NCBI GenBank assembly: GCA_012735465.1
Contig: JAAYHJ010000020.1
Location: 1-37,700 of the forward strand
DNA: 37,700 nt
DNA from: Clostridiaceae bacterium
Lineage (GTDB): Bacteria; Bacillota; Clostridia; SK-Y3
Direction: 5' to 3'
Shown: piece after piece, positions 16,331 through 24,591 of the stretch
How the letters are laid out: each line of letters begins with the position of its first letter
Position numbering within the stretch: position 1 is the stretch's first letter
Position numbers and translations under genes: made by a program
Notes under the pieces: generated by a model
The model's database searches: none
Seen by the model: only the letters and a program-made list of their open reading frames with translations
Told to the model about the DNA's origin: nothing

Positions 16331-17414
16331 CTTCTCTCTTCAAATATCCGCTTTCAATCAGCTCTTTATCCAAGTTATTCTTGTCAATAGCAACAGGAGT
16401 CAACAGTATGGAAGGAACATCAATCTTGTTGTTATTTACAGTGTTATTTGCTCCAGGATCTTCACCCTTTGCAATCTTAATTGCTGCTTCTATAGCTGCT
16501 TTACCAAGTTCTCTCGTATCTTTAAATACCGTCATTCCCTGAGTACCTTCTGCGATTCTCTTAGCTGCAGCAAGCTCAGCATCTTGTCCGGTAACCGGAA
16601 CTTTTCCTGCCAATCCCTGAGCTGCTAATGCCTGGATACATGCACCTGCTGTTCCGTCATTGGGTGCCAAAACGCCCTGTATGTTGTTGTTATTAGCTGT
16701 CAATGCATTTTCCATCAACTTCAATGCATTGTCAGGCTTCCAGTCTACAACGTCCTGTTCCATAACGACCTTGTAGTCACCGGAATCTATCTTGGGTTGC
16801 AAGTATTTTGCGTTACCTTGTTTGAACAGTTTAGCATTGTTGTCTGTCGGAGAACCGGCGAGCCATACGATGTTACCCTTGTCTAAGTTATCTGTCAGCC
16901 ACTTACCCTGGAGTTCTCCTACCTTTACATTGTCAAAGGATAAGTAAAGGTCTACATCTGAATTCATAATCATTCTGTCGTAAGCTAAAACCTTTATTCC
17001 TGCAGCATGTGCCTTTTCAACAATAGGTGCAGCTGCTTCTCCGTCCTGAGCAACAACGATTAATACGTCAACACCTTGAGAAATCAAGTTTTCACATTGA
17101 GAATTCTGTTTTGCAGCGTCAAGGTCTGCAACCTGTACTGCCAGTTCAGCTCCCTTTTCTTTACACAATGCTTCCATTACTTCTTTATCTCTTACCCATC
17201 TTTCTTCCTGTAACGTAGCCAGTGAAAGACCAATCTTTATTTTCTTTTCTTCTGCAGGTTTTGATGGTTCTGGTGTTTTTGTTTCTTCTCCTGCCGGAGT
17301 CTGAGGTGGTTGATTAGTTCCTGTGGGCTCCTGTTGTTTCGTACATCCGGCAAATAATGTTACCGTAAGTAAGAGTGTCAATAACATTGCAATAATTCTT
17401 GATTTTCTTTTCAT
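16314..17414 (-). CDS. xylF: Xylose-binding lipoprotein XylF
   Basis: 366 residues from ATG at 17414, which has AAGGAGG about 7 nt upstream; a longer frame start at 17462 has none and lies at the edge of the promoter module. A lipoprotein signal ends with the lipobox LFAGC (Cys24), followed by a Pro/Thr/Glu-rich tether to about residue 60. The periplasmic-binding fold (family 4, xylose/ribose type) contains KIKIGLSLATLQEERW, AYDRMIMNSDVDLYLSFDN and ending motifs typical of XylF. It should capture xylose at the outer membrane face and deliver it to XylGH. The transporter genes xylG and xylH are not adjacent but lie 5.4 kb away, beyond the GH10 gene; both blocks carry the same promoter module. 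A paralogue lies at 23481-24554. Confidence 0.93.
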   Translation of the reverse strand: MKRKSRIIAMLLTLLLTVTLFAGCTKQQEPTGTNQPPQTPAGEETKTPEPSKPAEEKKIKIGLSLATLQEERWVRDKEVMEALCKEKGAELAVQVADLDAAKQNSQCENLISQGVDVLIVVAQDGEAAAPIVEKAHAAGIKVLAYDRMIMNSDVDLYLSFDNVKVGELQGKWLTDNLDKGNIVWLAGSPTDNNAKLFKQGNAKYLQPKIDSGDYKVVMEQDVVDWKPDNALKLMENALTANNNNIQGVLAPNDGTAGACIQALAAQGLAGKVPVTGQDAELAAAKRIAEGTQGMTVFKDTRELGKAAIEAAIKIAKGEDPGANNTVNNNKIDVPSILLTPVAIDKNNLDKELIESGYLKREDVYGN

Positions 17415-17460
17415 CTTAATTCCTCCTTGATATTTTTTCTCGGTGTTAACCGATAGTAAC

Positions 17461-17581
17461 ATTTTATCATCAAGGCGTGCTACTTCTCACTAGCGAATAT
17501 TGTGATTCTCTGTACATATTTAACACATCCTTGTTTCAAATTAAATTTTTCTAGTGTATTATTGATATATAAAAAAGTCAA
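17461..17581 (-). promoter_or_regulatory. Conserved promoter/leader module, copy B (xylF)
   Basis: -35 TTGACT (17581-17576), 17-bp spacer, -10 TACACT (17558-17553), core GTGTTAAATATGTAC (17526-17512) 26 bp later, then CTAGTGAGAA and GATGATAAAAT. It ends 46 bp before the xylF start codon. It likely drives xylF and perhaps the two genes after it. Confidence 0.85.
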
Positions 17582-17650
17582 CACTTGTACTTCACTTAAC
17601 ATATACCAAAATGTATACTTGTATTTAAAAATGTGCACATAGGTATAAAC

Positions 17651-17679
17651 AAGTGGTCGTCAGAACTTGACGACCACTT
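17651..17679 (-). terminator. Terminator after the GH3 gene
   Basis: Perfect 12-bp stem AAGTGGTCGTCA/TGACGACCACTT with a five-base loop, 11 bp beyond the GH3 stop codon. On the minus strand it is followed by a short T-rich tail (TTGTTTATA). Confidence 0.8.
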
Positions 17680-17690
17680 ATACATACTGA

Positions 17691-20600
17691 TTATTCTGCT
17701 AATCCATAGGCACTTAAGGATGTAACATTTGACAGCGGCTGCATGGTTGTACTGGACAAGTCCTCTCCATCCCATACAAACGCACTCACAGTATGTCCTG
17801 TAATATCCACAGGCAACTTAAATCCCGCTGTCAGCGTTTCTTCTTTGCCCGGTATTATGACCTTTGAAATATAGGATAAATTAACCATCCTATTATTTCC
17901 ATCATAAAGGGTTACTATAACAAGTACCGAGTTTTCGAATGTACCAATATTCTTAACATTTACATTTGCTTTTATCAGCTCATTGCCTCTAAGGCTGTCC
18001 ATTGAGAACGTTGTATTTATGATATATTCACCAATATTAGGATTCTTGGTTACATTGAAGGTCGTTGTTGCTGAAACTTCGCCATTGCCTACTACTACCG
18101 TGTATACACCTTCTTTTGCATCATTAGCAAGCTTAAAGGTCTTACTGTAGTTTGCATCACTCACTGATTCTGAATATATTACTGTTCCGTCCGGGTCGGT
18201 TACTGTTATAGTTATTTCCGGAAGTAAGCTGCTACCTGATATCGTTACTTCTTCACCGGTTAGTTTATCTTCAATTGGATTTACCGTTACAGGATCGTAA
18301 ACATAAACAACAAAATCATCCGACTTGCTGACTCCATTATAAGTAACAGTAGCCGTAATGGTTGCTACACCGCCCTTATCATTGGTACGAATCACACCAT
18401 TTTCATCCACGGAAACAATTTCCGGACGGTTACTGCTGTATTGTATGGTCATTCCTTCGGGGAATGGTCTGAAGTCACCCTTCTTGACGTGGCCATAAAG
18501 GGTTTCATCATTCATAGCCACACAGACTTTCGGGATGACAACCTTATTCTTTCCAAATAATACCCGTTCAGGAATATCCTTTTCCTCATCGCCCTCCTGG
18601 GTTGCAATGGCTGTAACCACATTCAATTCATGCTTTAATGTACCTGTAACATTAATGAATTCCTGGAATTGAATGTCTTTATCCGCACTGGATCTGCTAA
18701 TCTGAACACCGTAACGGCCGTTGTCCACCACATATCTTCCTAATTCTTCATTAAAGAATGCCAAATCAGGAACCTTTACGGTCAAGGTCACTGTCTTTGT
18801 TTCACCGGGTTCAAGCTCAATATTCTTGAAAGCACGCAGCCTCTTAATTGGACGCATCAGTTCAGCAGGAGCGTCAGGAGTGGTTACATACAGCTGGACA
18901 ACCTCTTTACCCTTAACACTACCGGTGTTTTTAACGTCCACACTTACCTCGAACTCATCGTTGGCATCAAGTTCTTTTTTGTTAATTCTAAAGTTAGAAT
19001 ATTCAAAGGTTGTATAGCTCAAACCATAACCAAAGGGATAAAGAATATCACCCTTGAAGTACTGGTATGTGCGACCATATTTTGTCTCTGAAGGATAAAT
19101 GTCGTAATCAAGAACATTGGGAAGCTGTGATTCATCGGCATACCAGGTAAATGACAGACGTCCGTTTGCATTATGGTCCCCAAGCAGAACTTCTGCCATG
19201 GCCTGACCTTGGAACTGCCCGTTATAACAGGTAAACAATATTGCCTTGGCATCATTCACAAAGTCGCTAATGTTCATGGTACCGACTGCCTGTATAGCCA
19301 CTACCGTATTCGGATTAGCCTGAATTACTTGCTTGATTTCAGATACCTGATTTGCAGGGAAGTTCATGTTGGCTCTATCTCTATTCTCGCCGGCTACCTC
19401 AAGTTCACTGGTTTTTCCTGTACCGGCAAGATAAATAGCCAGGTCGGCATTTTTAATAGCTTCCATATCCCATTCCGGTCCTGTGGACTGGTCGGTCGTA
19501 AATACCAGGCAGATAGTACGGGTACCACCATCATGAATCAATTCGCCTGTAACTGTACCCTGGTTTGTTGTGTATACTTGCCAACCGCTGGTAGGCTGAC
19601 ATACTGCTTTAGCCAAAAGCTTACCGTCCGGACCGTCCAGACGTACTTCCACAACAGGCTTGAACGATATATTCGTACCATTGGTAGCTACATCGGCAGT
19701 AAAGCTTACAACTTCTGAGCCAACGTCAACATTTTCAAATATAGCATAAGCGCCGTCGTTAATATACCCTATATTATTGGTTTCTTTTCGGCAGCCGTTT
19801 AAAGTAGTTGCATCAATTGCATTGTATGACTTTCCGTTAATAGTGAATCCCCTGATGTTAAAGATATATCCTTCAACCTTACGGCCGGAAGTATTGATAA
19901 ACTTCAAGTTATTTTCCGTATCAAAGCCCTTGGCCTTGAGAGCATTAGTAAGCCCTTGCCTAAAGCTAACTCTCGTTGTCGGGGAACCGGCATAGTTGCT
20001 GTCACCCAACTCACATCTATCAAGGAACTTACCGAGTACAACTATTGATTTTACCTTTTCTAAATCAATCGGAAGCGTATTATCATCATTTTTCAGCAAA
20101 ACAATTGCATTTCGTGAACTTTCCAGGGATTTTGCAACGTTATAGGCTGATTCAACATGGGTGGCCACAGTGTACTTGCTGTATTCAAAAGTTTTTGGGT
20201 CAAACTCGCCCGTTTTCATGCGTGCTGTAAACAAGCGCACCAGGGCACGGTCAGCTATGTCCTCTGTCATAATTCCATTATCTGTAAGTATCTTTTGGTC
20301 AATTGCTGCGGCAAGGTTATTGCTGAAATCCCCACCGTAGCTACCACTCTGTGTCCAGTTACATGCAAGGTCGTTACCGGCCATTAATGCAAAGGCCGTA
20401 GCCTGTGGCATGGTTACTCTCTGAGTATATACACCCGGCGGGTTTGACGGAATCCAATTATGTCCATTACGCATCCAGCTAATACCTTCACAGTCTGAAA
20501 CAACATAACCGCCAAAATTCCAACTCTTTCTCAACAGGGTGTCCAGGAGATACGTATTAGCTGCGCAGGGTACGCCATTAACCCTGTTATATGCACTCAT

Positions 20601-21335
20601 GACGGATTCCGGGTTTGCATTTTCAGTAATATAACGGAACGCGTATGTGTAGTATTCACGAAGAGACCTGTCCGACACATCCGACGAACCGGTGTAGCGG
20701 TTTTGTTCGCTATTGTTTGCGGCATAGTGTTTCAGGGTAGCTATGGTCTTGAGATATTTTTCACCCGAAGGACTGGTAACGTTTTCTGTATCAAGGTTAC
20801 CCTGAATACCGTTAACATACTGTGCGCCAAGAACAGCTACAAGATACGGGTCTTCTCCATAACCTTCATCATTACGTCCCCATCTTGGGTCTCTTTGAAT
20901 ATTTATGGTCGGACAGAAATTGCTTAAAGGACGACCACTTGTAGTGTTATAAGCACGGCACTCATCGCCAATAATGGAAGCCGTTTCAAAAAGAAGTTGA
21001 GGATCCCACGTCAGAGACATACTGAGGCTTGAAGGGAACGAAACAGCCCGTGTCCAAGCCGCACCGTGCAGTGCTTCCTGCCACCAGTTATTTGCCTTTA
21101 TACCTAAGCGCGGTATTGCAGGTGCACTGGTGTTGAGCTGAGAGGCCTTTTCGGCCAATGTCATACGTGCTACAAGGTCTGCAGCTCTTTCTATAAAGGA
21201 ATATGAAGTGTCCATGTAAATGGGTATCTCTTCCCCATCTTCCTCAGCAGCCACCTGCACAGGTAAAACACCAAACAGGCTTATGCATAGGCTGAAGATA
21301 AGTACCATTGATAAAATACGTTTACCTTTTCTCAT
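17691..21335 (-). CDS. Large secreted modular GH3 beta-xylosidase/beta-glucosidase
   Basis: 1214 residues; ATG at 21335 has AAAGGAGG about 9 nt upstream. Approximate domains: signal peptide 1-30; GH3 N-terminal barrel 45-385 with nucleophile Asp281 in GGYVVSDCEG; GH3 C-terminal sandwich 405-770, interrupted by an inserted CBM6-like sandwich at 490-615; acid/base Glu probably within SELEVAGENRDR (644-650); fibronectin-III-like domain 785-880; Big_2 domain 930-1013; an Ig-like domain 1015-1096 that matches one in the GH10 protein; and the shared C-terminal domain 1100-1212. Context favours release of xylose from xylo-oligosaccharides outside the cell; beta-glucosidase activity is possible. It lies 85 bp after the rhodanese reading frame and may be transcribed with it from promoter module C. 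Confidence 0.92.
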   Translation of the reverse strand: MRKGKRILSMVLIFSLCISLFGVLPVQVAAEEDGEEIPIYMDTSYSFIERAADLVARMTLAEKASQLNTSAPAIPRLGIKANNWWQEALHGAAWTRAVSFPSSLSMSLTWDPQLLFETASIIGDECRAYNTTSGRPLSNFCPTINIQRDPRWGRNDEGYGEDPYLVAVLGAQYVNGIQGNLDTENVTSPSGEKYLKTIATLKHYAANNSEQNRYTGSSDVSDRSLREYYTYAFRYITENANPESVMSAYNRVNGVPCAANTYLLDTLLRKSWNFGGYVVSDCEGISWMRNGHNWIPSNPPGVYTQRVTMPQATAFALMAGNDLACNWTQSGSYGGDFSNNLAAAIDQKILTDNGIMTEDIADRALVRLFTARMKTGEFDPKTFEYSKYTVATHVESAYNVAKSLESSRNAIVLLKNDDNTLPIDLEKVKSIVVLGKFLDRCELGDSNYAGSPTTRVSFRQGLTNALKAKGFDTENNLKFINTSGRKVEGYIFNIRGFTINGKSYNAIDATTLNGCRKETNNIGYINDGAYAIFENVDVGSEVVSFTADVATNGTNISFKPVVEVRLDGPDGKLLAKAVCQPTSGWQVYTTNQGTVTGELIHDGGTRTICLVFTTDQSTGPEWDMEAIKNADLAIYLAGTGKTSELEVAGENRDRANMNFPANQVSEIKQVIQANPNTVVAIQAVGTMNISDFVNDAKAILFTCYNGQFQGQAMAEVLLGDHNANGRLSFTWYADESQLPNVLDYDIYPSETKYGRTYQYFKGDILYPFGYGLSYTTFEYSNFRINKKELDANDEFEVSVDVKNTGSVKGKEVVQLYVTTPDAPAELMRPIKRLRAFKNIELEPGETKTVTLTVKVPDLAFFNEELGRYVVDNGRYGVQISRSSADKDIQFQEFINVTGTLKHELNVVTAIATQEGDEEKDIPERVLFGKNKVVIPKVCVAMNDETLYGHVKKGDFRPFPEGMTIQYSSNRPEIVSVDENGVIRTNDKGGVATITATVTYNGVSKSDDFVVYVYDPVTVNPIEDKLTGEEVTISGSSLLPEITITVTDPDGTVIYSESVSDANYSKTFKLANDAKEGVYTVVVGNGEVSATTTFNVTKNPNIGEYIINTTFSMDSLRGNELIKANVNVKNIGTFENSVLVIVTLYDGNNRMVNLSYISKVIIPGKEETLTAGFKLPVDITGHTVSAFVWDGEDLSSTTMQPLSNVTSLSAYGLAE

Positions 21336-21420
21336 TGACCTATCCTCCTTTAAATTTATATTATATTAGTTATATGTAATTTATGTAATCCAGACCACCG
21401 ATAGTCCGGCAGGTCTTCAC

Positions 21421-21693
21421 TCATTCTTTACCGGATACCTTTTCATAGGGCCAGTCATTAATGCTTCTAAGGTTGTATACATTTTCAAATCCTAATTCCA
21501 GCGCTTCTTCCAGGGCTGTCTGGGATCTCACCCCTTTTGAACAATAAAATATTATTTTTGCACCATAGTTTTGAACCACCTCAACAAGCCTATCCTTTAT
21601 CTGGTCGACCGGTATGTTGATGCTGCCTTTTATGTGCAGTTCCTCGTATTCGCTTGGGGTTCGCACGTCTATAATAAAAGCACCCTTTTCCAA
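21421..21693 (-). CDS. Rhodanese-like domain, in frame behind a UGA of the upstream lipoprotein gene
   Basis: A single rhodanese domain with DVRTPSEYEELHIKGSINIP and the active-site loop CSKGVR (catalytic Cys). The listed start is TTG at 21693, the only usual start codon after the upstream stop, but AGGA sits only 2-3 nt before it and this start removes the family's normal first helix. That helix (ISPEQAKKDL) is encoded in the same frame at 21720-21691. The only thing separating it from the YCF48-like lipoprotein is one TGA at 21732-21730. So this may be the C-terminal part of one larger protein, either by UGA read-through or after a nonsense mutation. Rhodaneses carry sulfane sulphur or sense it; the substrate here is unknown. 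Confidence 0.7.
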   Translation of the reverse strand: MEKGAFIIDVRTPSEYEELHIKGSINIPVDQIKDRLVEVVQNYGAKIIFYCSKGVRSQTALEEALELGFENVYNLRSINDWPYEKVSGKE

Positions 21694-21729
21694 ATCCTTT
21701 TTTGCCTGTTCAGGTGAAATCTTGTACTG

Positions 21730-23145
21730 TCAGAGCGCACTGCTTTCCTGCACGTCAAACCAAAAGCCTTCGCCCACCAAGGCTATAAAGTCACCTGAAA
21801 AAGCCATGCCCTTTATGTCGTATTCTGTCAACTGTTCCAGCTTGTTGCATTTTATGCACTCAGTAATGGTGAGGAGCTTTCCATCATCACACGCGGCAAG
21901 AAGCTGGTCTCCATTCAATCCAATCATGTTTATTGTAATGGGAAGTACATAGTCCAACAGGTCCCCGTTAACCCTGTTCAAAACATGCGGCATCCATATC
22001 TCACCGGTATCGCTGGACATTATAACCGGAACACCCGGATGTTCCTTGTATTCACCGGATAAGAAAAACACATTGCCGCAGGCATCTATGCTGTGAAACC
22101 AGTAAGGATCGTCATAACCTTCATAATACTTATTGTAATCCAGTATCTTCCATGTCCCTCCATTGGTGGACATAAGAATCTGGGTTTCTCTCGTAACAGC
22201 CATGCACATCTTGTCAGTTGCAGAAATAGAAATAATATCGTTATTGGTCTCAGTTTGTTGCAAAATCCACTCTTCACCATCAGAAGAAGACAGGATTATT
22301 CCACCTTCTCCTGCTGCAAAAAATGTACCTTGAAACACGGTTATCCCATAAAGCCGTGCTTTTACACCACTGTTTTTAATATTAAAATTGTCTCCGTCCC
22401 TTGAAACCAATATAGTACCATTGTCACCCACAACTACTATAATGCCGTCTGAAGATGCAATCCCATAAAGATCAGCATTTGTGCCGGAATGCAAATTAAC
22501 AATGGATTTGTCCCTAAAAATTCGGCTTATCCTGCCGCCGGTCCCCACTGCCAAAAAGTCATAACCATAAGTACATACCGCATTGTAACCTCCGGATACC
22601 GTAAAAGAAGAATCTTTTTTAGAACCGGAAACCGGAATATTTTTCCCCTCAGCTTTGCTATCATTTTTTGTTGTCACCGTTGTTTGGGAAGCAGAAGACT
22701 TACTACTGGATACACTCTTCTTCGAATTATCGGATTCTTTTTGATTTTTATCGGACTCACTTAATACGATCGTTTCCGTTGACTTTTTTTGCGCTACTTC
22801 TTTTGTACTATCGGAAGACTTATTTCCCGAAGACTTATTTCCTGAGCTTTTATCTATTCCAGTATCTTTATCTGCAGTTAAAGTATCCTTGGCCGTTGTT
22901 TTATCTTGCTGATTTATCTCCCCTGTATTATCGGAAATCTTATCTTCTACAGTGTTTGTACCTGAAGAGTCATTATTTGTACCTGAAGTATCATTTATAG
23001 ATACATTTTCTAATCCTTCGTCAGCTGCAGAATCTGCTTTCTTGCTATTGGAACCACAAGCACAGAGTACCGAAACTAGCAATAAAGCTATTAAAATGTA
23101 GGGACTTATCTTATATATTTTTGAGTTTCTTTTAAACTGTAACAT
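21730..23145 (-). CDS. YCF48-like beta-propeller lipoprotein
   Basis: 471 residues from ATG at 23145, which has GGAGG about 8 nt upstream; an earlier in-frame ATG at 23211 has none. A lipoprotein signal ends in VLCAC. A long Ser/Thr/Lys/Asp-rich tether (about 35-180) contains short repeats such as NKSSGNKSS. The rest is a propeller-like domain with recurring blades of the form VGDNGTILVSRDG and AGEGGIILSSSDGEEW, typical of YCF48/HCF136 and BNR/Asp-box proteins. Its function is unknown; this fold often mediates protein assembly or glycan contact at the cell surface. It is the first gene after promoter module C and precedes the rhodanese frame and the GH3 gene. The stop is UGA followed by C, a leaky context. 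Confidence 0.8.
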   Translation of the reverse strand: MLQFKRNSKIYKISPYILIALLLVSVLCACGSNSKKADSAADEGLENVSINDTSGTNNDSSGTNTVEDKISDNTGEINQQDKTTAKDTLTADKDTGIDKSSGNKSSGNKSSDSTKEVAQKKSTETIVLSESDKNQKESDNSKKSVSSSKSSASQTTVTTKNDSKAEGKNIPVSGSKKDSSFTVSGGYNAVCTYGYDFLAVGTGGRISRIFRDKSIVNLHSGTNADLYGIASSDGIIVVVGDNGTILVSRDGDNFNIKNSGVKARLYGITVFQGTFFAAGEGGIILSSSDGEEWILQQTETNNDIISISATDKMCMAVTRETQILMSTNGGTWKILDYNKYYEGYDDPYWFHSIDACGNVFFLSGEYKEHPGVPVIMSSDTGEIWMPHVLNRVNGDLLDYVLPITINMIGLNGDQLLAACDDGKLLTITECIKCNKLEQLTEYDIKGMAFSGDFIALVGEGFWFDVQESSAL

Positions 23146-23267
23146 GAACTTTACCTCCGTATTTTCAAATTCCCACTTGCATTTTGTGGTGTCATCATAG
23201 GTACCCATCAACTATTCGTTCCGGCAAAGCCATAACGCAAAAGTTTCAAAGCTTCGCTATATTTAAT

Positions 23268-23386
23268 ATTTTATCACCCAGAAATGCTACTTTAATTAGT
23301 ATATCTTACGAATACCTGTACATATTTAACACATCCTTTATTTTACTAAAATATGCTAGTACATTATTGACATGTAAACTAGACAA
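23268..23386 (-). promoter_or_regulatory. Conserved promoter/leader module, copy C (YCF48-like lipoprotein)
   Basis: -35 TTGTCT (23386-23381), 17-bp spacer, -10 TGTACT (23363-23358), core GTGTTAAATATGTAC (23332-23318) 25 bp later, and terminal GGTGATAAAAT. The CTAGTGAGAA block is less well kept (CTAATTAAAG). This copy ties the lipoprotein, rhodanese and GH3 genes to the xylose-transport genes. Confidence 0.8.
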
Positions 23387-23413
23387 TACCCATATTATCA
23401 TCAAAATAAAAAA

Positions 23414-23440
23414 GCCCCCACTTTTTTAAGTGACGGGAGC
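23414..23440 (-). terminator. Terminator after the XylF-like gene
   Basis: GC-rich stem (GCTCCC/GGGGC and CACTT/AAGTG with a bulge) followed on the minus strand by TTTTTTATTTT. It lies about 40 bp beyond the stop codon of the XylF-like gene. Confidence 0.8.
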
Positions 23441-23480
23441 ATGTCTCATAATCATCCGACTGAAGAGGTTTTAATAATTT

Positions 23481-24554
23481 TTAATCATTGGAATAATTGG
23501 GCCATTGTTCCTTCGGAACATTTCGGTATACATCCTCAACCCTATGAAATCCCCCTTTTATGATCATCTCGTTTATATTATGCTTTGTTATGGGAATGGG
23601 TTGAACCATATAATAAGGCACCATGTTTTTACCATTATAAATCTGATTATTCACTTCTACTTTTTCTCCTTTAACCAAACTAACCGCAGCTTCCGCTGCT
23701 GCCTTTGCTGTCTGGTTTATTGGCTTATAAACTGTCATTAGCTGCGTACCCTCTACTACCCTTTGACAACCGATAATATCAGCATCATGCCCCACCACAC
23801 CTACCTTCCCCGCCAGTCGCCTCTCGGCAAGCGCTTCAATAGCCGCTGTTGCCAAATTATCATTGGCAGCTATAACAGCATCAATATGTTTGCCTTCCAG
23901 GAGATTTCGTTCCACGCAAAGGAAGGCATATTCATGCATCCAGTTATTTGCCCAAACCTCGTCAATTATTTTTATTTTCCCATTATCAATATAGTCTTGC
24001 AGAACATTATAATAACCTTCATTGAACATATAACTGTTATAATCTGTTTCCGATCCATTTACAATGATATAATTTCCCCTTGGAAAATCCCGCACCAAGT
24101 ATTCAGCCATCAATTCTCCAACCCGAACATTATCAAAGGATATGTAAAGGTCCAAATCCGCATTTAAAACAAGCCTATCGTAAGCTATTACTTTTTTTCC
24201 GGCCCTTTTTGCATACTGCACAGCAGCTTGAGCTTTGTTGGCATCATGAGGAACAATAACCAGGACATCTATCCCCTGATCAACAAGATATTTTACCTGA
24301 TTGAATTGTTCCTCGTTATCTTCATTAGCATTTTGAACAATCACGTCAGCACCTAACTCTTTTGCCCTTGCTACAAAAATGTCCCGATCCCTTTGCCATC
24401 TGTCTTCCTGAATTGTACCCATTGAAAAACCAATTTTTATCTTGCCTCTTACATTATAACTATCCACATTGCCCCTAGGTTTACAACTGTTCATACAATA
24501 AAGGATTGCAAATAAAAGCAAATATACGAAAACAATCCTATAATTTTTCCCCAT
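23481..24554 (-). CDS. Second XylF-like sugar-binding lipoprotein
   Basis: 357 residues from ATG at 24554, preceded by a G-rich site (GGGGGG, about 12 nt). The longer frame starting at 24623 begins inside a duplicated copy of the preceding gene's 3' end and is not favoured. A short lipoprotein-like signal ends near Cys24 (MNSC). The periplasmic-binding fold is clearly paralogous to XylF: IKIGFSMGTIQEDRW, AYDRLVLNADLDLYISFDN and VGELMAEYL match its equivalents. No permease or ATPase accompanies it. It is the last gene of a cassette with an anchored sugar-binding protein, kinase and regulator. It may be a xylose receptor like XylFII of Clostridium beijerinckii, or a second feeder of XylGH; both are inferences. 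The C-terminal tail (RVEDVYRNVPKEQWPNYSND) is longer than in XylF. Confidence 0.88.
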   Translation of the reverse strand: MGKNYRIVFVYLLLFAILYCMNSCKPRGNVDSYNVRGKIKIGFSMGTIQEDRWQRDRDIFVARAKELGADVIVQNANEDNEEQFNQVKYLVDQGIDVLVIVPHDANKAQAAVQYAKRAGKKVIAYDRLVLNADLDLYISFDNVRVGELMAEYLVRDFPRGNYIIVNGSETDYNSYMFNEGYYNVLQDYIDNGKIKIIDEVWANNWMHEYAFLCVERNLLEGKHIDAVIAANDNLATAAIEALAERRLAGKVGVVGHDADIIGCQRVVEGTQLMTVYKPINQTAKAAAEAAVSLVKGEKVEVNNQIYNGKNMVPYYMVQPIPITKHNINEMIIKGGFHRVEDVYRNVPKEQWPNYSND

Positions 24555-24591
24555 GACCTCTATCACCCCCCTTCTAACGTTTATTATCCTG

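Larger units (their letters stand above)
23146..23480 (-). other. Intergenic region between the YCF48-like and XylF-like genes
   Basis: A 335-bp gap holding, in transcription order, the terminator of the XylF-like gene (23414-23440), promoter module C (23268-23386) and a leader of roughly 200 nt leading to the YCF48-like lipoprotein. No further gene is seen. Confidence 0.6.

Noticed and set aside
1375-21335. Cellulosomal enzyme set
   Set aside because: None of the secreted enzymes shows the paired calcium-loop repeats of dockerins; all three complete large enzymes end in a different, shared domain.
21421-21732. Selenocysteine at the UGA before the rhodanese domain
   Set aside because: The UGA is not at a catalytic position and the rhodanese active-site Cys is an ordinary cysteine in CSKGVR; read-through or mutation is simpler.
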